From positions 87,515 through 151,514 of the forward strand of contig CALOAX010000009.1 in the NCBI GenBank assembly GCA_942491485.1: 64,000 nucleotides of DNA, in the 5' to 3' direction. The notes beneath the pieces are model-generated. The model did not search any database. It was not told where the DNA came from and worked only from the letters and a program-made list of their open reading frames with translations. Within the stretch, counting starts at the first letter, position 1. The number at the start of each line of letters is the position of its first letter. This document shows positions 7,739 to 16,102 of this stretch, in pieces. The translations under genes were made by a program, and so were the position numbers. This DNA is from Desulfoluna sp942491485. Lineage in GTDB: Bacteria > Desulfobacterota > Desulfobacteria > Desulfobacterales > Desulfolunaceae.

Positions 7739-9676
7739 CTACGCCCCCACCGCCTCTTTCCCAATGGCACCCACCGGGCAGATTTCGGCGCAGACACCGC
7801 AGCCTGTGCAGACCACCTCGTCGATGCGGGCTTTGCCTTTTTCTTTGTCCCAGACGAGGCCGGGGCAGGCAAAAACCCGTGTGCAGAAGCGGTTGCATCC
7901 GCACCCTTCCCCCAGGCAGATCGATTCATCCACAGCCATGTCCCAGGCTTTGGTGTGTTTTTTGTCGGGGCTTAAGGCGCAGGCCTGTTTCAGGACCAGT
8001 ACGTTGACGCCGTCCTCTTCCATCAGGTCGAAGAGGGTTTCCCGGGTCTTCATCACCTCAAAGGGGTCGCCCACCTTCACTTTGGCACCGAGGGCTTCGC
8101 ACACGTTGGGGATATCGATGGAGGTGGCCGCCTCTCCCATGGCATCGGCGGCAAGGCCGGGGTGTGTTTGAAACCCTGTCATGGCGGTGCCGCTGTTATC
8201 CAGAACGATGAGGGTCATGTCAGACTGATTGTGAATCGCATTGACAAGGGGTGGCATGGCCGAATGAAAGAAGGTGCTGTCCCCGCAGACCGATACCACG
8301 GGCTGATCCATGCCGAACTTTGACAGCTTTCCGAACCCGCTGGCCACACCGGTGCCGGAGCCCATGGCGTGGAGGGTTTTCAGCGTCGAGAATCCCGCAG
8401 GCAGGACGGCCATGGAGTAACAGCCGATATCCCCGCAGACAAACCCGTTTTGCTTGTCCATGGAGAGTGCTGTGTTTATGGACCAGAAGGAGGCTCGGTG
8501 GGGGCATCCCGGGCAGAAAGTTGCTTCCCGGTTTGGGGACCCCATGAAGGAGATCTCTGTGGCACGTTGGGCATAGGCAGCCTCCAAGCCTGCATACTCA
8601 ACATTCAGAATCCCGGAGAGCGCTGCAACCACACGGTCCGGGTTCATCTCTCCGGTGGAGGGAAGGGCCCCGTCCCTTTTGCCGTAAAAGGTTTTCGCTC
8701 CGACCTCACCCACCGATTCGGCAGCAAGAATTTTGATCTCCCCTTCGAGGAAGGGAAGCACCTCTTCCACCACGAAAATTTTATCGGTGGTGGCCAGGTG
8801 TTTTTTTACCAATGTTTCAGGCAGGGGCCACGTGGTGCCGAGCTTTAAGATCCCCACCCTCTCTTCGGCGTCGAGGAGTTTGACGGCCTCTTTGCAGTAG
8901 AGGTTGCAGACCGAGCTGGTGATAATGAGAAGTTCGGGTGTTTCCGGCCCCTCGTAGGTGTTAAACGGTGAGGTTTCAAAGAGTTCCTGGGCCTGCTTCA
9001 ATTTCTCCTGCTGCTGCCCGTGCTTCCACTCCACCGGTGGACTCATCACCACCCCTTCCATGGGGTCAATGATAAAGCCGTCGTGTTTGAAGCGTGCCTT
9101 CTTCTCAGTTTCCTGCAGTTCCCCCATCTCCACGGTTCCGCTGGCATGGGAGAGCCGGGTCACCGTTCGCAGCAAGACGAGGTTTCGTATGGTTTCGGAG
9201 AGCTCGAATGCCCAGGTGGTCATCTCCTTGGCTTCCTGAAAGTCCCCCGGTTCCAGCAGGGGCACCTCCATAAGCTTGGCGTAGTGGCGCGTCTCCCCTT
9301 CATTGACACTGGACAGAGCCCCGGGGTCGTCGGCTGAAATCAACACCATGCCACCACGCGTGCCGGACCCTGACAGGTGAAGCAGATAATCAGACGCAAC
9401 GTTAAGCCCCGGCTGCTTCATCACCGCCATGGTCCGAAGGCCGGCAAACGACGCGGATGAGGCCACTTCCAGTGCCACCTTTTCGTTGACGGACCACTCC
9501 ACATAAAGATTCATGGGCTCAGCCATGGATGACAGGGTCTCGATGATCTCTGACGACGGGGTTCCGGGATAGCCGGCCGCCACGGCAACACCAGCTTCAA
9601 GGGCTCCCCTGACAATGGCCTCGTTTCCCATACAGAGCCGGCGGGTCCCCGGCTTTTCCTCATGCAAATGGCTCAT
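7739..9676 (-). CDS. iorA: Indolepyruvate:ferredoxin oxidoreductase, alpha subunit
   Basis: Large catalytic subunit of the IorAB complex, 645 residues. In order it has the N-terminal pyrimidine-binding domain with GYPGTPSSEIIE, a transketolase C-like middle, and a thiamine-diphosphate domain (CPGCPHR, GDIGCYSM, GDSTFFHS). The C-terminus is ferredoxin-like with VCTGCGVCAEICPVGAI and extra cysteines in CGCNRFC, for two iron-sulfur clusters. I start at the ATG at 9676, which follows CAGGAGGAGAG. The open frame runs 34 codons further upstream, but those codons are translated repeat. Iron-sulfur clusters and thiamine diphosphate imply an anaerobic cytoplasmic role. Confidence 0.94.
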   Translation of the reverse strand: MSHLHEEKPGTRRLCMGNEAIVRGALEAGVAVAAGYPGTPSSEIIETLSSMAEPMNLYVEWSVNEKVALEVASSASFAGLRTMAVMKQPGLNVASDYLLHLSGSGTRGGMVLISADDPGALSSVNEGETRHYAKLMEVPLLEPGDFQEAKEMTTWAFELSETIRNLVLLRTVTRLSHASGTVEMGELQETEKKARFKHDGFIIDPMEGVVMSPPVEWKHGQQQEKLKQAQELFETSPFNTYEGPETPELLIITSSVCNLYCKEAVKLLDAEERVGILKLGTTWPLPETLVKKHLATTDKIFVVEEVLPFLEGEIKILAAESVGEVGAKTFYGKRDGALPSTGEMNPDRVVAALSGILNVEYAGLEAAYAQRATEISFMGSPNREATFCPGCPHRASFWSINTALSMDKQNGFVCGDIGCYSMAVLPAGFSTLKTLHAMGSGTGVASGFGKLSKFGMDQPVVSVCGDSTFFHSAMPPLVNAIHNQSDMTLIVLDNSGTAMTGFQTHPGLAADAMGEAATSIDIPNVCEALGAKVKVGDPFEVMKTRETLFDLMEEDGVNVLVLKQACALSPDKKHTKAWDMAVDESICLGEGCGCNRFCTRVFACPGLVWDKEKGKARIDEVVCTGCGVCAEICPVGAIGKEAVGA

Positions 9677-9700
9677 CTCTCCTCCTGGCTCGCAAAAAGA

Positions 9701-9889
9701 TGCCTCCGGCGGCAAGGTGTACCACCTTGAAAGCAGGTTGCGGATGCGCCTTGCCCCTCGTTCCTCGGGGCAAATCACATCCGCCTTTAAAACGAAATTC
9801 GTTCAAGGGTATTTTTAAGACCTGTTTGTTAAACTTTTTAAAAGCTTAGCCCCCGGCAGGGCCGCCGGAGGCACAAGCTGAATAGTTAC
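9701..9889 (-). repeat. Dispersed repeat, full copy between the FrhB-like gene and iorA
   Basis: TGCCTCCGGCGGC at 9701 and GCCGCCGGAGGCA ending at 9873 form perfect inverted ends, followed by the outer arm GCTGAATAGTTAC (9877-9889). The internal order is reversed relative to 3747-3935, so this copy is in opposite orientation. The FrhB-like coding frame terminates inside it. Confidence 0.85.
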
Positions 9890-10991
9890 AAATTTGTTCA
9901 ACAACGGCACGGTCGATCCGAAGGGCCGAAGTCCCCTCCCCGTTGTTCAGCAGGTCATCTTCCATGGCTTTGGTTAAAGCCCGGGCTTTCTTGGCAGAAG
10001 AGGCTTTCAAAAGCCCCTCCACCTGCTCCGGCTCCATGGGCAAAACATCCAGGTAACCTCGGCTGACCGCCTCATCCACGAGAGCGTCTCCAGCCTCAGT
10101 TCGGCATATAAGGGTATTCCACGTTGTGTCTCCCTCCATGGCACCAACAGAAATATCCGTAAACTCTGCGGTCATGTCCGGACAGATCCTGCATCCGTCG
10201 GGGATTGCTTCGCGTACTTTTTCAAGGGGCAGGTTCACGGTGCCGTTCGTGGTTTTAAACGAAAACACCGAGGCGGGGGGTGGAGGAACATCCATACCGG
10301 TGACGGTGGAAAGATCAAGCTCTTTGCTGGCCATGGCGACTAGGTCTCGCGTATCCAGTGCCCATGTACAAAAGAGTCCGATGGTAAGGGCCATGGGGTC
10401 GCTGTCGTATCGCCCCAGGGCATTGCATCTCATTTGCCCCACAGAGGTCACCTGACAGGGTGTCCCCACCATGGCAATACGTTGATACCCCTTTTCCCTG
10501 GCTTCATGGACGGCAGAAACCGTGGGAGAAGCCATGTACTTCGAGGAAGCGCAGGCGAGCACACCCTCCACGTCGGTGACCACACGGGGACGGGGAATAA
10601 GCCCCTTTCGTTCCGTCAAGGCCGCTGCATCGATAAGGCCCGAGTCAAAGGCAAGGGCGAGCAGGGAGGAGACCGCCCCACCGTTCTGGTAGGGTGCCCG
10701 ACCGATCATCTTCTCCCCGGCCCGTGCCTTGACGATACGGCGAATGGTGCCTGCAGGGTCAGCGGTGTAAGGGACGCCAAGGACGCACCGATTCACAGCA
10801 TCCATATCCACCTCTACCTTGGGACAGTGGGCATGGCACCGCCCCTCATCCAGAGTGCACTCAAACAGCATGGCCACTCGCCCCCGATGACTGCGAAAAT
10901 AGGGGCACAGCCCCACACAGCCGCCACAGTCGACGCATAGCCCCTTCTCCTGGACGTCACTGAGCAACTCCTTTCCTCCACGAATCTGCAT
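9846..10991 (-). CDS. FrhB-like F420-reducing hydrogenase/dehydrogenase beta-subunit family protein
   Basis: A 381-residue iron-sulfur flavoprotein of the coenzyme F420 hydrogenase/dehydrogenase beta-subunit family. A ferredoxin-like cluster lies near the N-terminus (C19, C22, C25, C29 in CVDCGGCVGLCPYF). Then come the family N-terminal domain (GGAVSSLLALA, VGTPCQV) and the C-terminal domain with CRICPDMTAEFTDISVGAMEG. In non-methanogens such proteins shuttle electrons between ferredoxin, flavin and partner enzymes. Sitting just upstream of iorA, it may connect with IorAB, but that is inference. The last about 14 codons (SACASGGPAGG and neighbours) are translated repeat sequence, so the native C-terminus was probably replaced. 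Confidence 0.85.
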   Translation of the reverse strand: MQIRGGKELLSDVQEKGLCVDCGGCVGLCPYFRSHRGRVAMLFECTLDEGRCHAHCPKVEVDMDAVNRCVLGVPYTADPAGTIRRIVKARAGEKMIGRAPYQNGGAVSSLLALAFDSGLIDAAALTERKGLIPRPRVVTDVEGVLACASSKYMASPTVSAVHEAREKGYQRIAMVGTPCQVTSVGQMRCNALGRYDSDPMALTIGLFCTWALDTRDLVAMASKELDLSTVTGMDVPPPPASVFSFKTTNGTVNLPLEKVREAIPDGCRICPDMTAEFTDISVGAMEGDTTWNTLICRTEAGDALVDEAVSRGYLDVLPMEPEQVEGLLKASSAKKARALTKAMEDDLLNNGEGTSALRIDRAVVEQICNYSACASGGPAGG

Positions 10992-11095
10992 GGTGGTCTC
11001 CCTCTATGTCGATGGTACAAGTTTATCTTCTGAGGTGAGGCATATCCTTCTTCAGCCGAGTCCTTAAGCCCTCTCTGTGGAACACGAAAGTACGC

Positions 11096-11223
11096 CCCTG
11101 GCAGCAAGATGTGCCAGCTTGAAAGCAGACGTCATTCAAGGGCAACGTCTTAAGACATGTTTGTTCAAACTGCTCTTATGGATTCAGGCAGAAGTTTAGC
11201 CCCCGGCAGGGCCGCCGGAGGCA
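11096..11223 (-). repeat. Dispersed repeat, degenerate left end
   Basis: The right end GCCGCCGGAGGCA (11211-11223) is intact. The left end is decayed to a CTGGCAGCAAGATG-like sequence with a GATGTGCCAGCTTGAAAGCAG remnant. Orientation as for the 9701 copy. Confidence 0.7.
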
Positions 11224-11563
11224 ATAGTGAGCGTTACAGCCATCCGGCATCAATGTTCAGCATTATCGAACATGGTATATCATTAATGAACAGTATAAAC
11301 GGGGCTGTTTTTTGCTGTCAACACAATTGTGTAACCAACTCTCCCCAGCGCGATCACTGTTCCACATTTCCCCCAAAAAAGCTTTCTCTCAACGACTCAA
11401 TTGATGGGCATGCACCCTGTTTTTTTCTCAACAAACAGAACAATAAGATATTTTCTCTTTACCTTACTGTCACTTGTACGTATTTTTTATAAACGCAAGA
11501 AATGGCCAACAGTCTATTTATTTCCAAGGACATAGAATCATAACCCCGTATCGGAGAGATGCC
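11224..11563. promoter_or_regulatory. AT-rich upstream region with a GAACA inverted repeat
   Basis: ATGTTC (11253-11258) and GAACAT (11268-11273) form an inverted pair nine bases apart, and another GAACA lies about 10 bases on. The region is clearly more AT-rich than its surroundings and contains several homopolymer runs. It is the only space for the promoter of the PstS-like gene. No start site can be fixed. Confidence 0.3.
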
Positions 11564-12358
11564 ATGCCAACCACCCCAAAAGCTCTTTTCGTATTACTCA
11601 TCGCTATAGCGTTCACACTGCCTGCCCCTGCTTTCGCCAAGGGAGTCATCAATACCAGCTGCTCCTCGCAAATTTCTGAAATTTTCCGAGGCCAGGTCCT
11701 GAGCGAATTCACAAAAGCCACGGGCATCAAAGCCAACGTCCACATCTTCTCATCCCAGATCTCGATTAACCGGGTCAAAACCGGTATCAACGAAATGGCG
11801 ACCACGGCCCTTAAACTTTCCGCCACAGACAAAAAGTCAGGCCTCGTGGAGATTCCCCTCTGCAAGGACCCCATGGTGGTCATCACCGGAAATGACATCA
11901 ACGTCACCAACCTCACCCTGGCTCAGGTGAGACAGCTCTTCAGCGGCTTCATCAGCAACTGGAGTGAGGTGGGTGGCCCGGACCTGCCCGTCCGCATCGT
12001 CACCCCCGTCAGGGAGACCGCCGCCTACGTCAACTTTACCAACCAGGCCATGGGCGCCTCCCAATTAAAATTCGACTACCAGGCGGCAAAATCGTCAGGT
12101 GCCGTAGAGGCGGTGAATCACATCCCCGGAACCATCTCCTTTGCCACCCGAAGTGTGGTGAACCAATACGATGACATCCACACCTTTATCATCGACGGTT
12201 TGTCCCCTTCCGACCCGGAATACCCCTACACGCAGACCTTCTCCCTGGTCACCCGTGGCGAGCCTTCCGGCATGATCCGAGAGGTCATCAATTACGCCCT
12301 CTCTGAGGACTCACGCAAAAAAATGAAAAGCCGGGGGCTCACCCCGCTTATCAACTAG
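11564..12358 (+). CDS. PstS-like periplasmic phosphate/anion-binding protein
   Basis: A 264-residue secreted substrate-binding protein. The signal peptide spans about residues 1-25 and ends APAFA. The mature part follows the PstS-like fold, with conserved phrases such as LTLAQVRQLFSGFISNWSEVGG, IVTPVRETAAY, GTISFATRSV and YPYTQTFSLVTRG. The binding residues usually come from the SSQISI, ATTALKL and VRETAAY loops. ATG 11564 follows CGGAGAGATGCC; the 30-codon upstream extension is not needed. No pst transport genes are nearby. It may be a stand-alone sensor or biogenesis factor. A lipoprotein gene follows after 41 bases. Confidence 0.8.
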   Translation: MPTTPKALFVLLIAIAFTLPAPAFAKGVINTSCSSQISEIFRGQVLSEFTKATGIKANVHIFSSQISINRVKTGINEMATTALKLSATDKKSGLVEIPLCKDPMVVITGNDINVTNLTLAQVRQLFSGFISNWSEVGGPDLPVRIVTPVRETAAYVNFTNQAMGASQLKFDYQAAKSSGAVEAVNHIPGTISFATRSVVNQYDDIHTFIIDGLSPSDPEYPYTQTFSLVTRGEPSGMIREVINYALSEDSRKKMKSRGLTPLIN

Positions 12359-12399
12359 AACCGGAAGCCCATCTGCCAACAGAGCAACGGGAGAACACC

Positions 12400-12993
12400 A
12401 TGCACCTGAAAAACATCATAAGCACCATCTTCCTCTTAAGCCTTCTCTTGACCATGGGCTGTGCCTCGGCCCTCACCATGTCAGCACCCAGAGTGGAAGA
12501 GGTGGGCTACGGGGAAAAAGGTGTGGGAGAGCGGATCAACGTCGTCTATATGCTGGAAGAAGATGAAGGCACGTACACCTTGAGCCGACAGCCCTACTGC
12601 AAAGAGACCGTCGAAGAGATACAGATCTCACGCAAACGCCCCCGGGGATTCATCGTCGCCCTTTGCGAACTGCCCCTCTACGGTTTGGGCGTTCTGGATT
12701 ATATGGTGGCCAAGATATACGCCAACGCAAGTGAGGAGGAGCTGGGCCGCCTTCCTGTCCCCTCCGGTGAGGTCGTTCCATGCGGCGACGTGGAGCAGGC
12801 TCCGGGAGAAAAAGTCCTTCTGCAGTTTCCCGACTCGGAGCGCGTAAAGCAGCTACTCACAGACGATAAAGCCACCCTTCATCTGGAAGAAATTTTAAAA
12901 GAGAAGAGCCGGGACCTCCAGATCAACGTCTTTGTGAAAAACGAGGGCAACATCCTGTACATCAAAACCATCGACAGGACATACAAAATGTAA
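12400..12993 (+). CDS. Putative lipoprotein of unknown function
   Basis: A 197-residue protein with a lipoprotein signal: hydrophobic helix, then LTMGC with the lipidated cysteine at residue 21. The mature part has a mixed alpha/beta look, two more cysteines, and a middle hydrophobic stretch (about residues 85-105) that could be a buried strand-helix. I recognise no family. It is probably cotranscribed with the PstS-like gene 41 bases upstream. A good terminator follows 27 bases after the stop. Confidence 0.7.
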   Translation: MHLKNIISTIFLLSLLLTMGCASALTMSAPRVEEVGYGEKGVGERINVVYMLEEDEGTYTLSRQPYCKETVEEIQISRKRPRGFIVALCELPLYGLGVLDYMVAKIYANASEEELGRLPVPSGEVVPCGDVEQAPGEKVLLQFPDSERVKQLLTDDKATLHLEEILKEKSRDLQINVFVKNEGNILYIKTIDRTYKM

Positions 12994-13020
12994 CCCGGAA
13001 CCAACGCCGCTAAAGCAAAA

Positions 13021-13051
13021 AGGGCCACAACGCATTTCGCGTCGTGGCCCT
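13021..13051 (+). terminator. Rho-independent terminator after the lipoprotein gene
   Basis: AGGGCCAC (13021-13028) pairs with GTGGCCCT (13044-13051), with inner ACGC/GCGT pairing, followed by ATTTATT. A run of A precedes it. Confidence 0.75.
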
Positions 13052-13071
13052 ATTTATTGAACGGCTCAGTG

Positions 13072-13290
13072 TGCCTCCGGCGGCCCTGCCGGGGGCCAAA
13101 CTTTTGAAAAGTTTGACAAACAGGTTTTAAAACCCACCGCTGTTACAAACCATATGCTTCTGGTTTAACAACTATACCGCTTCCTTTGCTATCAGCCCCT
13201 GCGGGGCTGATAGCAAAGGAAGCGGCAACCGGAAAGTTTTCGGGGCTCATGTCAAAAAACGAAACGCCGGAGGCATAGCTGAATAGTTAC
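13072..13290 (+). repeat. Dispersed repeat with a perfect 23-bp internal hairpin
   Basis: Starts TGCCTCCGGCGGCC, includes the AAACTTTTGAAAAGTTT palindrome, and ends GCCGGAGGCATAGCTGAATAGTTAC. The interior differs from other copies. It carries a 23-bp perfect stem (13177-13199 with 13203-13225) with a TGC loop instead of the usual GATTTGACCCGAGG half. It fills the gap before motE. Confidence 0.8.
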
Positions 13291-13309
13291 GACCGGTAGA
13301 GCTCTTGCC

Positions 13310-13885
13310 TTAGGGTACCTCCGGAAGGTCCTCCAGGGTTTCGGCAAGTCGTTCGGTGATTCGGGCCGCTTTCTCCTGATCTACATAGGCGAGGATCTTA
13401 CCGGCCACGTCCCCTTTGAGATTCAGGAAAAGACGTTCGGCAATGACGATGTCCATGTTATTGACAATGGCCGCGGCCTGTTTGGGCTTCATGCTGGAGT
13501 AGAGTTTGACGAGCTGCTTGATCTTTTTCTCTTCTTCCATTCGCTGCGCTTCGTTCACCGTCTTCTCTTTGGCCTCAAGCCGGGTCAGGCTGGTTTCAAT
13601 CTGCTTGCGAAGCGTGTCGAGCTCCTCCCGTTTCGCCTCCAGCTCTGCCTTGAGCTCCTTGAGTTTCCTCTCCTCGAGGCGAATCTCTTCAGCCCGCTCT
13701 TCCAAGGAGATCCGCTTGGCCTCCATGCCCTGAAAGATCACCTCGGGTGGCGGTTCGGCAGGCTGAACGTCAACCCCCTCCTCCGACTGAGGTGCCTCCC
13801 CATCCGCTGGGTCCGCACACAAGGCAGGTCCGGCAAGTCCCAAAAAAATCAAGACCACGATCATCAGATGTTTGACCGCCTTCAT
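13310..13885 (-). CDS. motE: MotE-family flagellar chaperone
   Basis: A 191-residue secreted or membrane-associated protein. A signal sequence (about residues 1-24) is followed by a proline/acidic stretch. A long charged coiled coil (about residues 55-125) comes next, then a C-terminal MgtE_N/FliG-like helical domain (MKPKQAAAIVNNMD, ILAYVDQEKAARITERL). This matches MotE, a periplasmic partner that stabilises the stator protein MotC in some flagellar systems. Its place directly after fliJ (six bases) is the common position of motE at the end of a fli operon. No stator genes are in the window, so the partner is inferred. Confidence 0.82.
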   Translation of the reverse strand: MKAVKHLMIVVLIFLGLAGPALCADPADGEAPQSEEGVDVQPAEPPPEVIFQGMEAKRISLEERAEEIRLEERKLKELKAELEAKREELDTLRKQIETSLTRLEAKEKTVNEAQRMEEEKKIKQLVKLYSSMKPKQAAAIVNNMDIVIAERLFLNLKGDVAGKILAYVDQEKAARITERLAETLEDLPEVP

Positions 13886-13891
13886 TACTCC

Positions 13892-14347
13892 TCACTTCCG
13901 GTTTCGGGCTGTTGCTGCCCGATGAACCAATACCGTCTCTTCTTCCTGTTTCCGCATCTCCTCACCCTGGACACGGAGAAACTCATCCCGCTGCCTGTCC
14001 CGAAGTGTCTCCATGGCCTTGCGGTCCACGGCACAACGCGCAAGCTCACCGCGCTTGGCATCGAGGTAACGCACGACCTTCTCGCACAACACATTCTCTT
14101 CCTGCCAGCGAACGGCAATGCCTGCGATGTACCCCTGGATGCTCTGAAGCTCGGCACCACTGATGCCCGCACCCATGCGATCAGCCAGGCTCTGTTCCAC
14201 CTCGATCTTCTCACGCTCCAGTGCGGCCATGCCACCCTGCACACGGGCCAGCTCCTGGGTCAGAGCCCCCACCTCCTGCATCACAAGGCGCTCCTTGTGC
14301 TCCCGGAGGGAAAGCACCGATTCAAGCTTGAATTTAAACTTTTTCAT
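13892..14347 (-). CDS. fliJ: Flagellar export chaperone FliJ
   Basis: FliJ is the small coiled-coil protein that links the FliI ATPase ring to the export gate FlhA. The 151 residues are almost entirely predicted coiled coil (LESVLSLREHKERLVMQEV to the C-terminus), normal for the family. It is identified mainly from this pattern, length and its place between fliI and motE. The motE gene starts six bases after the stop. It is separated from fliI by about 440 bases holding two repeat copies, whereas these genes are normally nearly contiguous. Confidence 0.85.
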   Translation of the reverse strand: MKKFKFKLESVLSLREHKERLVMQEVGALTQELARVQGGMAALEREKIEVEQSLADRMGAGISGAELQSIQGYIAGIAVRWQEENVLCEKVVRYLDAKRGELARCAVDRKAMETLRDRQRDEFLRVQGEEMRKQEEETVLVHRAATARNRK

Positions 14348-14382
14348 TCATTGCCTTGCGTTGTCAAAGCCGGGACCAAAAA

Positions 14383-14483
14383 TGCCTCCGGCGGCCAGGG
14401 GATAAATCCCCTGGACCCCAGGTTCGCGAATGCTCTGGGCTCATTCCTCACCCGTCACATTCGCTAACGGGCTTCGCCCGTGG
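14383..14483 (+). repeat. Dispersed repeat, CCAGGGGAT variant, between fliI and fliJ
   Basis: Starts TGCCTCCGGCGGCC, has a CCAGGGGA/TCCCCTGG hairpin, and ends in the ACGGGCTTCGCCCGT hairpin. Closely resembles 4969-5068. A second copy follows after about 110 unique bases. Confidence 0.75.
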
Positions 14484-14592
14484 TTATCCGTATAGGTTGT
14501 TTTAACGGCTTCATGGAGCCCGAAAGGTGCTTCATGGTTCACCAATACCGGTATGAAGACCAATAAGTCTGCCTTAACTTTGCCCGGAGTAA

Positions 14593-14777
14593 CTCCGGCG
14601 GCCTTGCCGGGGGCTAAACGTTTGCCCAATCTGAAAGAGTTGGTTTCACAAACAGGTCTTAAAAATGGTCCTCGAACGATTTCCGCACTAAAGGCTGATG
14701 TGATTTGACCCGAGGAACGAGGGACAAAACGCATCCGCTACCTGCTTTCAAGGTGGCACACCTTGCCGCCGGAGGCA
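14593..14777 (+). repeat. Dispersed repeat, full copy between fliI and fliJ
   Basis: Starts CTCCGGCGGCC, contains the GGTTTCACAAACAGGTC and GATTTGACCCGAGGAACG segments, and ends CTTGCCGCCGGAGGCA 13 bases before the fliI stop. Same arrangement as the copy at 3747-3935. Confidence 0.85.
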
Positions 14778-14790
14778 GCCGTTAGTTGCC

Positions 14791-16083
14791 CTACCCCATA
14801 AACAGGGCCTTTAACCGGTTCAGAGAGACACCGTAGCTGCACTTCATGTCCACGTTCTGGCGAAGCAGATCGTCTATCTTGGGTTTCAGGTCCATGGCCT
14901 CGTCAATCTGGGCGTTGGTCCCCCGGTTGTAGGCACCGATGGCGATCATGTCTTCGGACTGCCGGTAGGTGGACATGAGTCCTTGAAGCCGGCTTCGCAG
15001 GGCGAGGTGATCCGGCCCCACCACATCACTGGCCACACGGCTGACGCTGCCCAGCACTTCAATGGCCGGGTAGTGTCCCCGGTTGGCCAAATCTCGTGAG
15101 AGGACGATGTGCCCATCGACAATGGAACGAACGGTATCGCCCACGGGGTCGTTCATATCGTCCCCTTCCACCAGGGTGGTGTAGAGACCGGTGATGGAGC
15201 CTTTTCCCTCAACGGCCCCTGCCCGTTCCAGCAGAACGGGAATCTTCACAAAAAAGGAGGAGGTGTAGCCCCGGTTTGTCGGGGCCTCACCGGCTGAAAG
15301 CCCCACATCCCTTGAGGACATGGCAAACCGAGTGATGGAATCGATAATGAGAAGCACGTCCTTGCCCTGATCCCGATAGTATTCCGCAAGGGCCGTGGCC
15401 TGATAGGCGCCACGCATACGCACCAGGGGCGGACTGTCCGAGGCGGAAGCCACCACCACGGCGCGCTCCATCCCCTCTTTCCCCAGGGTTTTGTCCACAA
15501 AGTCTTTCACCTCACGGCCACGCTCGCCGATGAGGCCAATGATGATGACGTCGGCTTCGGTGTAGCGGGTCATCATGCCCATGAGCACACTCTTGCCCAC
15601 ACCGGAACCCGCCATGATGGCCACACGCTGGCCGCGACCCACCGGGGTCATGAGGTTGATGGCGGAAATTCCCACATCGAGGAACTCCTCCACAGGGCGT
15701 CGCTCCATGGGGTTGATGGGCTTGCCGTAAAGGGGGTAGTCAATGCACGGCCCCAGAGGGCCTTTTCCATCAATGGGTTGCCCCAAGCCATCGACAACAC
15801 GGCCGAGAAACCCGTCCCCCACAATGGCAGCAGGCTCGGATTCCAACAGGCGGATCCGGTCCCCTTCGCAAACCCCGGCAGTGTCGCCATAGGGCATCAC
15901 CACGATACGGCCGTCTCGAAACCCCACCACTTCACCGGGCAGAGTCCGACCGGAGGAGGCAAGAATGGTCACCACGCTGCCGATACCGGCCTTCAGACCG
16001 CGGCCTTCCACAACGAGGCCCACCACCTGTTCCACGCGACCTTCACCGGCGAAGAGCCTCGTCTGTTTTGCTGCGTCTTCCAT
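14791..16083 (-). CDS. fliI: Flagellum-specific ATPase FliI
   Basis: FliI powers flagellar protein export as a hexameric F1-like ATPase at the base of the flagellum. The 430-residue form has the beta-barrel N-terminus, Walker A AGSGVGKS (about residues 158-165), Walker B LLIIDSITR and the conserved ERGREVKDF. Length matches the family. I start at the ATG at 16083, 20 bases after the fliH stop and preceded by GGGAGG. The open frame extends 27 codons further but would overlap fliH. The C-terminal SYGVSLNRLKALF is usual for the family. Confidence 0.95.
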   Translation of the reverse strand: MEDAAKQTRLFAGEGRVEQVVGLVVEGRGLKAGIGSVVTILASSGRTLPGEVVGFRDGRIVVMPYGDTAGVCEGDRIRLLESEPAAIVGDGFLGRVVDGLGQPIDGKGPLGPCIDYPLYGKPINPMERRPVEEFLDVGISAINLMTPVGRGQRVAIMAGSGVGKSVLMGMMTRYTEADVIIIGLIGERGREVKDFVDKTLGKEGMERAVVVASASDSPPLVRMRGAYQATALAEYYRDQGKDVLLIIDSITRFAMSSRDVGLSAGEAPTNRGYTSSFFVKIPVLLERAGAVEGKGSITGLYTTLVEGDDMNDPVGDTVRSIVDGHIVLSRDLANRGHYPAIEVLGSVSRVASDVVGPDHLALRSRLQGLMSTYRQSEDMIAIGAYNRGTNAQIDEAMDLKPKIDDLLRQNVDMKCSYGVSLNRLKALFMG

Positions 16084-16102
16084 GGCCTCCCAGGGCCCGC
16101 CA

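Noticed and set aside
9677..9778. 34-codon N-terminal extension of iorA
   Set aside because: It is translated repeat sequence; the ATG at 9676 has a strong ribosome-binding site and matches family starts.
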